DNA from: Pseudomonas laurentiana
Lineage (GTDB): Bacteria > Pseudomonadota > Gammaproteobacteria > Pseudomonadales > Pseudomonadaceae
DNA: 64,000 nucleotides
Assembly (NCBI RefSeq): GCF_014648275.1
Contig: NZ_BMQU01000014.1
Location: 46,509-110,508, forward strand
Reading direction: 5' to 3'
Position 1 is the first letter of the stretch; the number at the start of each line of letters is the position of its first letter. The notes below the pieces were generated by a model, which saw only the letters and a program-made list of their open reading frames with translations, searched no databases and was not told where the DNA came from. Below, in pieces: positions 29,379 through 37,861 of the stretch. Made by a program: the position numbers and the translations under genes.

Positions 29379-30773
29379 TCACAGATGCGATTCGGCGTAT
29401 TCGGCCAGAATCGAACGAGGCACCCCTTGCAGGGTGATGTGTACACCGTTGGGGAAGTCCTTGAAGCGCTCGGTCAGGTAGGTCAGGCCCGAGCTGGTCG
29501 CGGACAGGTAAGGGGTATCGATCTGCGCCAGGTTGCCCAGGCAGATCACCTTGGAACCGGAACCGGCACGGGTGATGATGGTTTTCATCTGGTGCGGGGT
29601 CAGGTTCTGGCACTCGTCGATCAGGATCAGGCTTTGCTGGAAGCTGCGACCGCGAATGTAGTTAAGCGATTTGAACTGCAGCGGAACCCTCTCCAGGATG
29701 TACTCGACACTGCCATGGGTGCTCTCATCGTCCATGTGCAGCGCTTCGAGGTTGTCGGTAATGGCGCCCAGCCAAGGTTCCATTTTTTCCGCTTCGGTGC
29801 CTGGCAGGAAGCCGATCTCCTGGTCGAGCCCCTGCACACTGCGGGTGGCGATGATGCGCCGGTAACGCTTGCTGACCATGGTCTGCTCAATGGCTGCCGC
29901 CAAGGCCAGAATGGTCTTGCCGGAACCGGCAGCGCCCGTCAGGTTGACCAGGTGGATGTCCGGATCAAGCAAGGCGAACAGCGCCAGGCCCTGATGAATG
30001 TCTCGCGGTTTCAAGCCCCAGGCTTCCTGATGCAGCAGCGGCTCCTGGTGCAGGTCGAGCAACAGCAGTTCGCTGTCCTTGATACCTTTGATCCAGCCGA
30101 CAAAACCCTGCTCATCAATGATGAACTCGTTGATGTGAACCGCCGGCAGGTTGTCGATCAATTGCACACGGTGCCAGGTGCGCCCACGCTCCTGACGGGT
30201 CTCGACCTTGCTGACCCGATCCCAGAACGAACCACTCACCGAGTGGTAGCCCTTGGACAGCAGGGAAACGTCATCGACCAACTGATCGGTACTGTAGTCC
30301 TCGGCCGCGATTCCACAGGCTCGGGCCTTGAGGCGCATGTTGATGTCTTTGGTCACCAGCACCACATCCAGTTCCTTGCGCCGGCTCCGCAACTCAAGCA
30401 ATTGGTTGATGATGATGTTGTCGTTCAAATGCTCGGGCAACAAGCGGTGCGGCTCGGTGCGCGGCGTCATCAGGATGGACAGGAAACCTTTCGGGCCGCT
30501 CTTGCCCCGCTGGATAGGTACGCCCTGCTCAACATCGGCAGGCGAGGCATCACCCAGGGTCTGGTCGATCAAGCGAATGGCCTGACGACATTCTGCAGCG
30601 ACGGAATGTTTACCGTCCTTGAGCTTGTCGAGCTCCTCGAGCACGGTCATCGGGATGGTGACGTGGTGCTCCTCGAAGTTCAGTAACGCGTTCGGATCGT
30701 GAATCAGAACATTGGTATCGAGCACGTAAAGGATTGGCAGGTTGGAAGAAGTGGTACGTCCTTGATCATCCAT
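29379..30773 (-). CDS. PIN domain plus PhoH-like ATPase (YlaK/PhoH2 type)
   Basis: This 464-residue protein joins an N-terminal PIN ribonuclease domain (about 14-150; acidic residues in LDTNVLIHD, LEELDKLKDG and VLVTKDINMRLKA) to a PhoH P-loop ATPase (about 240-450; GAAGSGKTILALA Walker A, LIDECQNLTPHQMKTI Walker B). PhoH2-type proteins combine RNA unwinding and cleavage; the role in Pseudomonas is not established. It is preceded by a 328-bp gap and followed by a hairpin. Confidence 0.9.
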   Translation of the reverse strand: MDDQGRTTSSNLPILYVLDTNVLIHDPNALLNFEEHHVTIPMTVLEELDKLKDGKHSVAAECRQAIRLIDQTLGDASPADVEQGVPIQRGKSGPKGFLSILMTPRTEPHRLLPEHLNDNIIINQLLELRSRRKELDVVLVTKDINMRLKARACGIAAEDYSTDQLVDDVSLLSKGYHSVSGSFWDRVSKVETRQERGRTWHRVQLIDNLPAVHINEFIIDEQGFVGWIKGIKDSELLLLDLHQEPLLHQEAWGLKPRDIHQGLALFALLDPDIHLVNLTGAAGSGKTILALAAAIEQTMVSKRYRRIIATRSVQGLDQEIGFLPGTEAEKMEPWLGAITDNLEALHMDDESTHGSVEYILERVPLQFKSLNYIRGRSFQQSLILIDECQNLTPHQMKTIITRAGSGSKVICLGNLAQIDTPYLSATSSGLTYLTERFKDFPNGVHITLQGVPRSILAEYAESHL

Positions 30774-31101
30774 ACTCGGTCACCTTTGTGGGAGCCTGAC
30801 GACGCAATACCCAAGCGGTGCTGCGCCGCGATGTGACCGCTGATGCTCCCCGGGGCCCGCGTCGTTACGGGTGGGCAGCTACAAACAAAGGATGGCGAGT
30901 AAGACGCCACCTGTGTTGCAGGGTTCGGCGGTCTGTCTTTGTAATACCGCAAAACCCATGACGGTAAAAAGCGTTTTTACGCATTCTTGAAGTTTATTTT
31001 TCAAGAGGGCAAAAACCGCTTGGCGTAAACCCCATGCACCGCTAAAGTCAAAAATCCAGTCGGCTCAATGGCTGCCTGCAATACGCTCCCACGCCCGCAC
31101 C
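30774..31101. other. Intergenic region with two adjacent AT-rich hairpins
   Basis: This 328-bp gap separates the NodB-like gene and the downstream PIN-PhoH gene (both minus strand). No open reading frame stands out. Two small inverted repeats sit side by side: GTAAAAA-GCG-TTTTTAC (30964-30980) and TCTTGAA-N8-TTCAAGA (30985-31006). The PIN-PhoH promoter is presumably here. The repeats could be operators or a weak transcription stop for the NodB-like gene. Confidence 0.5.
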
Positions 31102-32232
31102 TCAACGGTCTGCCGCGAAGTCCTTGCACCCCTCCCACGCGATCCCGCTCTGCGCCGTTTTCTGCAGCAGCCAGGTCAGTGCAGCCTGAGCCTTGGGCTG
31201 GCCGTCATGGAACTGGATCAGCCCTTTGCGCCACAGCAACATCAAGCTCAGCACCCGCTGTGCCGACTGCTCGGCATCCAGTGCGCTCTGGTCCTGGGCA
31301 TCGATATCCCACAACACCACCTGCACATGCTGGCGACTGAAGAAGGCCTGCCCGTCGGCACGACGCTGACCATAGGGCGGACGGAACTGCGCGACATACT
31401 GCCCGGGCAGATCACTGCTGACCCGCGCCTGACTGCGCAGAATAGAGTCCTGCCAGTCCACCCAATGGCTGTGGGAGCGATATTGCCAGCCCTGAGTACC
31501 CACGCACTGCCCGTGGTAAAGCGCCTGCAGCGCAGCGACAGACGTCTTGTCACGGCGTTTCTGCAGACTGTCACCGAGCACAAAGAACGTCGCTGACAGT
31601 TTCTGCCGGCGCAAGTAATCAGCCAGGGCATCGCTGGCACCGCCCGCCAACGTAGGGCCGCCCTCGAACGTCAGCAGGAACACCCGGTCGTTGAGTTCGT
31701 CACCATTGCGCTCCAGGTTGGAGAAACGCTCGATCTCGCTGCTGGTTTGTGGAAACAAAGCGGCCTTGCGCAACAGTTCATCCAGGTAACGCTCGTGGAA
31801 GCTCCGGCTTGGCTCGGCCCACGCGCCATAGAAAGAGTCGGCAGCGACCTTGAACTGACCCGCCTGAGCACGCAGATCCGCCAGGCTCTCCAGCGCATAA
31901 CAGAATGAGGCGTCCTGCTCGCAGCTCTGTTGGGCCAGGTCATAATTACGCCACAACCGTTGCCAGAGCCGCTGACGAAGCGCATTGACCGACAGCAAAT
32001 TGATCTGCCGCAGGCCCAGCCGTGTCGTCAACTCGGCCTGATCCAGCGTTTCACTGTCATGCAGGGCTTTGGCAAAACCAAGAATTTCGGCCCGCGAGGC
32101 TACATCGAACAGTGCCGGGGAATCGAGCTGTTCAGGCCAACTGCTGCGATCGTAGGTGGCAACCTCGGCAGCACCGGCCAAGGCAGTCGACATACTCAAC
32201 CATCCCGCCAGCAATATAAGGGCAATGCGCAA
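31102..32232 (-). CDS. NodB-like (polysaccharide deacetylase family) exported protein, apparently degenerate
   Basis: The 376-residue product has a signal peptide (RIALILLAGWLSMSTALAG), a helical region (30-175) and a C-terminal NodB-homology domain. The catalytic motif TFDDGP is replaced by TFEGGP (residues 188-193), and the usual metal-binding HxxxH segment reads GTQGWQYRSH (about 245-254). The later motifs RPPYG (284-288), WDIDAQD and IQFHDG are kept. The fold is clear but deacetylase activity is doubtful. The start is uncertain: TTG 32232 has GGAG 9 bases upstream, while GTG 32262 adds ten residues. It is divergent from yaaA. Confidence 0.8.
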   Translation of the reverse strand: MRIALILLAGWLSMSTALAGAAEVATYDRSSWPEQLDSPALFDVASRAEILGFAKALHDSETLDQAELTTRLGLRQINLLSVNALRQRLWQRLWRNYDLAQQSCEQDASFCYALESLADLRAQAGQFKVAADSFYGAWAEPSRSFHERYLDELLRKAALFPQTSSEIERFSNLERNGDELNDRVFLLTFEGGPTLAGGASDALADYLRRQKLSATFFVLGDSLQKRRDKTSVAALQALYHGQCVGTQGWQYRSHSHWVDWQDSILRSQARVSSDLPGQYVAQFRPPYGQRRADGQAFFSRQHVQVVLWDIDAQDQSALDAEQSAQRVLSLMLLWRKGLIQFHDGQPKAQAALTWLLQKTAQSGIAWEGCKDFAADR

Positions 32233-32348
32233 GACAACACTCTCCGTTCTGATCGCCGGCACTATAACGCAGGGACTATCGTGCCCATAGCTGGAGATCG
32301 ACCGCCCTGCCCCGTAGAATCCGCAGCACGACTGAAGGAGCCCTTTGC

Positions 32349-33128
32349 ATGCTGACGGTGATATCCCCCGCCAAAACCCTCGACTACGACACCCCGCCGG
32401 TGACCCAGCGTTTCACCCTGCCACAGTACCTGGACGACTCGCAGGCGCTGATCGGTCAGTTGCGAGACCTTACGCCAGCGCAGATCGCGGAGCTGATGCA
32501 CCTGTCCGATAAACTGGCCGGGCTCAACGCCGCCCGTTTCGGCAGTTGGACTCCAGATTTCACGCCAGCCAACGCCAAGCAGGCGCTGTTGGCCTTCAAG
32601 GGCGATGTCTACACCGGGCTCGACGCCGAAAGCCTTGGCGAAGACGACTTCAGCTACGCCCAGGAACACCTGCGCATGCTCTCCGGCCTGTATGGCCTGC
32701 TACGCCCGCTTGACCTGATGCAACCGTACCGGCTGGAGATGGGCACCAAGTTGGCCAACCCACGCGGCAAGGATTTGTATGCGTTCTGGGGCACGCGCAT
32801 CAGCGAATGGCTGAACCAGGCACTGGTCGATCAAGGCGATGACCTGCTGCTCAACCTGGCCAGCAACGAGTATTTCAGCGCAGTCAAACGCAGCGCGCTC
32901 AATGCCCGCGTGATCAACACCGAGTTTCGCGACCAGAAAAACGGCCAGTACAAGATCATCAGTTTCTATGCCAAGAAAGCCCGTGGCCTGATGAGCCGCT
33001 TCGTCATCCAGGAGCGCATCGACAACCCAGACCGGCTGAAACAGTTCGATGTGCAGGGCTACTACTACAGCGCCGAGCTGTCCAAGCCGGACAACCTGGT
33101 GTTCCTGCGCGATCATCCGGTCGACTGA
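32349..33128 (+). CDS. yaaA: Peroxide stress protein YaaA (UPF0246)
   Basis: This 259-residue protein ([19 protein letters not shown]) has the full YaaA pattern including [16 protein letters not shown] and [13 protein letters not shown]. In E. coli YaaA is induced by OxyR and limits intracellular free iron under peroxide stress, and a structural relative binds DNA. Length is standard. It is divergent from the NodB-like gene with 116 bp between. Confidence 0.94.
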   Translation: MLTVISPAKTLDYDTPPVTQRFTLPQYLDDSQALIGQLRDLTPAQIAELMHLSDKLAGLNAARFGSWTPDFTPANAKQALLAFKGDVYTGLDAESLGEDDFSYAQEHLRMLSGLYGLLRPLDLMQPYRLEMGTKLANPRGKDLYAFWGTRISEWLNQALVDQGDDLLLNLASNEYFSAVKRSALNARVINTEFRDQKNGQYKIISFYAKKARGLMSRFVIQERIDNPDRLKQFDVQGYYYSAELSKPDNLVFLRDHPVD

Positions 33129-33216
33129 GGCCCAGTCACTGGCAGCCTCCGCCAGCGCTTGGTCGAGTGCCATTTTATCGCTACGATGGTGATATCACGC
33201 ACTCAAGGCAGCCCTC

Positions 33217-33681
33217 ATGCTTATCGGCGTCGTCCTGATCCTGTCCTGGCTGATCCTGCTGTTACGCTACCCAGCCAAGGCCCTGCCCATCTCCATGTCC
33301 GCGGTGTTCGGCCTTGGCATGGTTGGGCTGTGGGTACTCTGGCAGGACAACCGCGAGGCCGCTCAACTGGCACGCCTGGACATGCGTTTGAACTATGCCC
33401 CCGAGCGCTGCCCGGCCGACCGGCCACTTCAGGTAAAACTGACCAACACCAACCCGCAACCACTGGTAGAGCTCCGCTGGCGAATCGCCGCGTATGCCCC
33501 GGGCGATCAGGTCAATCTGGCGGAAAACACCTATTCGGCACCCCGCTATCGCGGCCCGGGCGACTTGCAGGCCGGGGCCAGTTGGGAGGCCTGCTTGCCG
33601 CTACCGCCTCTGCGCTCTGGCTATCGCCCGCAAACGCTGGAGTTTCGCGCCGAACACCTGCAGGGCCGCTTCGCGGATTGA
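33217..33681 (+). CDS. Small membrane protein of unknown function
   Basis: This 154-residue protein has two predicted transmembrane helices at about residues 2-18 and 26-45, followed by a soluble domain of roughly 105 residues with a beta-rich pattern (LQVKLTNTNPQPLVELRWRI). It resembles a family labelled multidrug transporter in some Pseudomonas genomes, but nothing in the sequence shows transport. It lies 88 bp after yaaA and 72 bp before the SDR gene on the same strand. I do not recognise a named family. Confidence 0.75.
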   Translation: MLIGVVLILSWLILLLRYPAKALPISMSAVFGLGMVGLWVLWQDNREAAQLARLDMRLNYAPERCPADRPLQVKLTNTNPQPLVELRWRIAAYAPGDQVNLAENTYSAPRYRGPGDLQAGASWEACLPLPPLRSGYRPQTLEFRAEHLQGRFAD

Positions 33682-33753
33682 ACCCTGGAGGTACGCCCGC
33701 CCCCTGCTTGATGACGTATGATCCCAGGCTCCTCTATCGCCAAGGATCGCACC

Positions 33754-34578
33754 ATGCCAACCGTCCTGATCACCGGATGCTCCAGCGGAATCGGCCTCGC
33801 CCTGGCCGAAGCCTTCCAGTCAGCGGGCTTCGAGGTCTGGGCCAGCGCCCGCAAACCCGAGGATGTCGCCCGCTTGCAGGCCATCGGGCTTACGGCACGA
33901 CAACTGGACGTCACTGATGAGGCAAGCCTTGCGACACTGGCGACAGCGCTGGAGCAGCGCGGCAGTGGCCTCGACCTATTGATCAACAATGCCGGGTACG
34001 GCGCCATGGGACCGCTGCTGGACGGTGGTGTCGAGGCGATGCGCCGCCAATTTGAAACCAACGTATTCGCCTTGGTCGGCGTAACCCGCGCCCTGTTTCC
34101 TGCGCTGCGACGAGCCCGTGGCCTGGTGGTGAACATTGGCAGCGTCTCCGGCGTACTGGTCACACCCTTCGCTGGTGTCTACTGTGCATCCAAGGCAGCG
34201 GTGCATGCCTTGAGCGACGCCTTGCGCCTGGAGCTGGCGCCCTTCGGCATACGGGTAATGGAAGTGCAGCCCGGTGCGATCGCCTCCAGCTTTGCCAGCA
34301 ATGCCGGGCGTGAAGCCGAACAGCTACTGGATGAACAATCGCCGTGGTGGCCGTTGCGCGAAGGTATTCGTGCCCGTGCCCGTGCCTCGCAAGACAAACC
34401 GACTCCCGCCCATGAGTTTGCCCAAGGCCTGCTAAAAGCAGTACAGCAAGCAAAACCTGCCCCCTTGGTGCGCCTGGGCAATGGCAGCCGGGCCCTCCCC
34501 CTGCTACAGGCATTGTTACCCCATCGGCTGCAGCAGTGGGTGTTGAAGAAGCGCTTTGGCCTTGACCGCACTCTCTGA
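33754..34578 (+). CDS. Short-chain dehydrogenase/reductase
   Basis: The 274-residue classical SDR has the cofactor motif TGCSSGIG (residues 7-14), NNAGYG (about 81-86) and the catalytic YCASK with an upstream Ser. It is cytosolic; the substrate is unknown. I chose ATG 33754, with AAGGA upstream, over the earlier in-frame ATG at 33718. It is convergent with the HlyD gene, only 26 bp away. Confidence 0.88.
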   Translation: MPTVLITGCSSGIGLALAEAFQSAGFEVWASARKPEDVARLQAIGLTARQLDVTDEASLATLATALEQRGSGLDLLINNAGYGAMGPLLDGGVEAMRRQFETNVFALVGVTRALFPALRRARGLVVNIGSVSGVLVTPFAGVYCASKAAVHALSDALRLELAPFGIRVMEVQPGAIASSFASNAGREAEQLLDEQSPWWPLREGIRARARASQDKPTPAHEFAQGLLKAVQQAKPAPLVRLGNGSRALPLLQALLPHRLQQWVLKKRFGLDRTL

Positions 34579-34604
34579 ACACTACACAGCCGTGTCGATT
34601 CAGG

Positions 34605-35474
34605 TCATTTCGCCTCGGCCTTCCCCTCCTTGACCACTACGGTGCAGGTGGTACCCGCTGCCAGCAGGAAGCCTTCCGGCACTTCGTCGATGTGGATACG
34701 CACCGGCACCCGTTGAGCCAGACGAACCCAGTTGAAGGTCGGGTTGACGTCGGCGATCAACTCACGGCTTTCCGGGTTGTCGCGGTCATAGATACCCCGC
34801 GAAATACTCTCCACATGCCCCTTGAGCACTTCGCCACTCATCATCTGCAACTCGGCGTGGTCACCGACCCGCACATGCGGCAGCTTGGTTTCTTCAAAGA
34901 AGCCGTAGACCCAGAAGGAGTTCTTGTCGACCACGGCCATCTTCGCCTCACCGGTACGCGCATAGTCGCCCCGGTGAACGTTGAGGTTGGTCACATACCC
35001 ATCGACAGTGGCGAGGATCCGTGTGCGCTGCAGGTTCAGTTCGGCTGCCGCCAATTGGGCCTGGGCATGCTGATAGTCGGCCATCGCCGAGTTGGCAATG
35101 TTGCTGGCGTCGTCACGGTTTTCCTTGGAGATCACCAGGTTGTCCATGTCGGCCCGGCGGCTGGCATTGACCTTGCGCATTTCCCAGGTGGCCTTGCGCG
35201 AGGCGACCAGCGCCTGGGCCTGCTTGACTGCCAGCTCATAGTGCTCGGGGTCGATCTGCATCAACAGATCGCCCTTTTTCACCAGTTGGTTGTCACGCAC
35301 CGGCACATCGACCACGTAACCGGGCACGTCGGCGGCGACGTTGATGATGTCGGCACGTACCCGGCCATCGCGGGTCCAGGGCGTGTTCATGTACTGGACC
35401 CAGAGCTGCCGGCCGATCACCACGGCGGCGGCCAGTACAAGCAGGGTGGCGATCAGGCTGAAAAACTTTTTCAT
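34605..35474 (-). CDS. HlyD-family periplasmic adaptor of an Aae-like efflux system
   Basis: The 289-residue membrane fusion protein has one N-terminal helix (about 4-22), a biotinyl-lipoyl-like half (VPGYVVDVPVRDNQLVKKGDLL), a coiled-coil hairpin (90-150) and the matching lipoyl half with TVDGYVTNLNVHRGDYA. It resembles E. coli AaeA, which links the AaeB permease to an outer-membrane channel for export of aromatic acids. It is the last gene of a four-gene operon (NodT lipoprotein, FUSC, DUF1656, HlyD). The ATG at 35474 is preferred; TTG codons precede it. Confidence 0.88.
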   Translation of the reverse strand: MKKFFSLIATLLVLAAAVVIGRQLWVQYMNTPWTRDGRVRADIINVAADVPGYVVDVPVRDNQLVKKGDLLMQIDPEHYELAVKQAQALVASRKATWEMRKVNASRRADMDNLVISKENRDDASNIANSAMADYQHAQAQLAAAELNLQRTRILATVDGYVTNLNVHRGDYARTGEAKMAVVDKNSFWVYGFFEETKLPHVRVGDHAELQMMSGEVLKGHVESISRGIYDRDNPESRELIADVNPTFNWVRLAQRVPVRIHIDEVPEGFLLAAGTTCTVVVKEGKAEAK

Positions 35475-35484
35475 CAACAAGGTC

Positions 35485-35685
35485 TCAACGGTAGACAGTC
35501 AGCGCCATGGCGCCAAAGAGGCAGATGAACAGGCACAGACGCAGCAGCGCCGGGTGCCAGAAAAATCGGTAGCCGTCGAAGCCGGCGATAAAGCGGTCCA
35601 GGCCCCAGGCCAGTACGGCGGCAATCAGGAACATCAACGTCATGGTGGGCATGTAAATGCCATGGAAGGCAATTTCACGGGGCAT
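35485..35685 (-). CDS. DUF1656 small membrane protein (AaeX-like)
   Basis: This 66-residue protein starts MPREIAFHGIYMPTMTLMFL and has two hydrophobic helices (about 12-28 and 46-62). DUF1656/AaeX proteins are nearly always encoded between a FUSC permease and an HlyD adaptor, exactly as here. It overlaps the end of the FUSC gene by 11 bp and lies 10 bp upstream of the adaptor gene. The function is unknown. Confidence 0.88.
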   Translation of the reverse strand: MPREIAFHGIYMPTMTLMFLIAAVLAWGLDRFIAGFDGYRFFWHPALLRLCLFICLFGAMALTVYR

Positions 35686-37861
35686 CGGGCAGTCCTTTCA
35701 CCGGAGCCAGTTCGGCCAACGGCGATTGCGGGTCAAGCAGGGAGGTACGGATGAAGTGCAGGTAACTCTGTACCCGGCGCAGAGCCGAAGTGTCAAAGTG
35801 TCGGGCAAACGGCTCGTCGGTCGCCTGGACTCGGCTGATGGCATGGTCCACCGCCACCAGCGCACGCTCGTGGTTGCTCGCCGAGGGTTGCAGGAACAGC
35901 CGCGCCAGCGCCCGTCCCATCACCCGGATCGCCTGGCGCCAGGGTTGCGATTCGGCATAGCACGGATGCACGGGCAGAACAGCCTGCTCCTTGCGCAACT
36001 CGATGATCGAATGCCCAACCTCCAACACCACAAACATCCAGCGCAACAGCGAGCTCTGTACCAACGGCTTGCCCGCCGCCAGACCATAGGCCTGGTGCAG
36101 CAGGTCACGGGTACGGCTCTCGAACGCCGAACCCAGGCCACGCAGGCGCCCGGTAATCGCAAACAGCACCTGCCCACGCAGATCCTGCTCCAGTCGACTC
36201 CACAACCAACGGCTGTTCGGCGGCAGGATAATGGCCCCGGCAGCGGCGCAGACCAACATGCCGATGACCATGGCGATGTAGTCGTTGATGAAGTTGTAGG
36301 GGTTGTAGACGGTCAGGTTGTCCGGCACTGAGCCTGTGGAGAAGAAGATCAACAGGCCCACCCCGACCCCGAAATACGCAGGGCGTGACGACAGGAATGC
36401 ACCCAGCACGTAGACCGGCGCCAGCACCATGCAGAGCAATGGGAAGCCATCAATCCAGGGGTACACGAAGAACATCTCGAAGAACCCGATGAGGGCTCCA
36501 AGCAAGGTGCCACATGCCATCTGGAACGACATTCGCTTGGGGTTCGGCGTCGCCGCCGACAGGCCCACGGTAGCGGCAGCGATCAGGGTCATCATCGCCC
36601 CGCTGGGCCAGGCCGTGATGATCCAGTAGCTGCCCAGCACCAGCAGGATGAACGAAGCCCGCACGCCTGCAGCCAGCGAGACCAGCCAGTTGGTCTGGGC
36701 CACATACGGCTCATCCCATTGCTCGCGTGCATGGCTGTGGTCAGCCAGGGAAGCGTGCGTCTGGGCATAGCTGTGCATATCGTCGACAAAACGATAGAGC
36801 AGTTCATAGGCGGTATGGAAATCGAGCAGGTCGGCGTCGCTTGGCGAGCTTTCGACAAACGCTGCGCGCAAGCTGCGCACCCGCTCCGGCAAACCTTCCT
36901 TGTAGACGGCCAACTGCTGGGCCAGGCGCGCCGCATCGGCATCGGTCAGGCCGCGCCCGGCGTAACCGTCGAGCAATTCAGCCAGCGCATACAAGCCGGG
37001 TTCGATGGCCGTGACGATCTGCAATGGCCCACGCAGACGCAAGCGCTCAAGCAGTTGGTGCAAGGCGTTGAAGCGCGTGGTGATGGCCATGAACTCGCTG
37101 TTCAAGCGACCCAGGCGACCACTGCGCCGACGCATGTGCGGGTCTTCGAAAGCCGTGACACTGCGCAGGCTTTCCAGGCCTACCGCTTCGGCGATGAAGC
37201 GCACGTTGCTGCTCTCGAAGCGATCGCGCTGGCTCTCGCCACGCAGGCCCTCTGCAACAAACCCGGCAAACACTCCAAAACGCTGGTACAGGGCATTGCG
37301 CATCGAGGCACTGGCCGATTGCGGGAGAATCGCCGCACTGACCAGGGTCGACACCAGGATACCCAAGGAAATTTCCAGTACCCGCCACACCGCTGCCATG
37401 AAGGCACCATCGGGGTTGGCCAACGCTGGCAGGCCAACCATCGCCGCGGTGTAACCGGCCAGCACGAAACCGTAGGCACGGAAGGTCCGATACCGCATGG
37501 CACCCGCCGAGCAGATCCCCACCCACACGGCCAGGCTCGGTAGAAACAACTCCGTGTTCTGCGGAAAGATGGCAATCAACGCCACCATCATTGAAGAACC
37601 GGCCAGCGTGCCCAGGAAGCGATAGAAACTCTTGGCGAACACATGGCCGCTCTGCGGCTGCATGACAATGAACACCGTGATCATCGCCGTGCGCGGCTGC
37701 GGCAGCTCCAGCCGCATGGCCAGCCACAGGGTAATAAACGCGGCGCACAGGACCTTGAAGATGTAGACCCAGGTCACCCCGTCGCTACGGACCCAATCAA
37801 AGAACCCTCGGCGCCACTCCAGCGACGCCAGCCAGCGAAACGGAAAGGTCATTGCGCTCAT
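35675..37861 (-). CDS. FUSC-family inner-membrane efflux transporter (AaeB-like)
   Basis: The 728-residue protein has two blocks of transmembrane helices (about residues 30-190 and 380-530), each followed by a large cytoplasmic region, the usual FUSC/AaeB architecture. Such proteins drive efflux of aromatic carboxylic acids or similar compounds. Its ATG at 37861 overlaps the stop of the upstream NodT gene (ATGA), suggesting translational coupling; an in-frame ATG at 37852 is an alternative. The substrate cannot be read from the sequence. Confidence 0.9.
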   Translation of the reverse strand: MSAMTFPFRWLASLEWRRGFFDWVRSDGVTWVYIFKVLCAAFITLWLAMRLELPQPRTAMITVFIVMQPQSGHVFAKSFYRFLGTLAGSSMMVALIAIFPQNTELFLPSLAVWVGICSAGAMRYRTFRAYGFVLAGYTAAMVGLPALANPDGAFMAAVWRVLEISLGILVSTLVSAAILPQSASASMRNALYQRFGVFAGFVAEGLRGESQRDRFESSNVRFIAEAVGLESLRSVTAFEDPHMRRRSGRLGRLNSEFMAITTRFNALHQLLERLRLRGPLQIVTAIEPGLYALAELLDGYAGRGLTDADAARLAQQLAVYKEGLPERVRSLRAAFVESSPSDADLLDFHTAYELLYRFVDDMHSYAQTHASLADHSHAREQWDEPYVAQTNWLVSLAAGVRASFILLVLGSYWIITAWPSGAMMTLIAAATVGLSAATPNPKRMSFQMACGTLLGALIGFFEMFFVYPWIDGFPLLCMVLAPVYVLGAFLSSRPAYFGVGVGLLIFFSTGSVPDNLTVYNPYNFINDYIAMVIGMLVCAAAGAIILPPNSRWLWSRLEQDLRGQVLFAITGRLRGLGSAFESRTRDLLHQAYGLAAGKPLVQSSLLRWMFVVLEVGHSIIELRKEQAVLPVHPCYAESQPWRQAIRVMGRALARLFLQPSASNHERALVAVDHAISRVQATDEPFARHFDTSALRRVQSYLHFIRTSLLDPQSPLAELAPVKGLPDAP

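Noticed and set aside
28761-30686. 641-residue plus-strand open frame
   Set aside because: It is antisense to moaD, moaC and the PIN-PhoH gene, all well supported by motifs.
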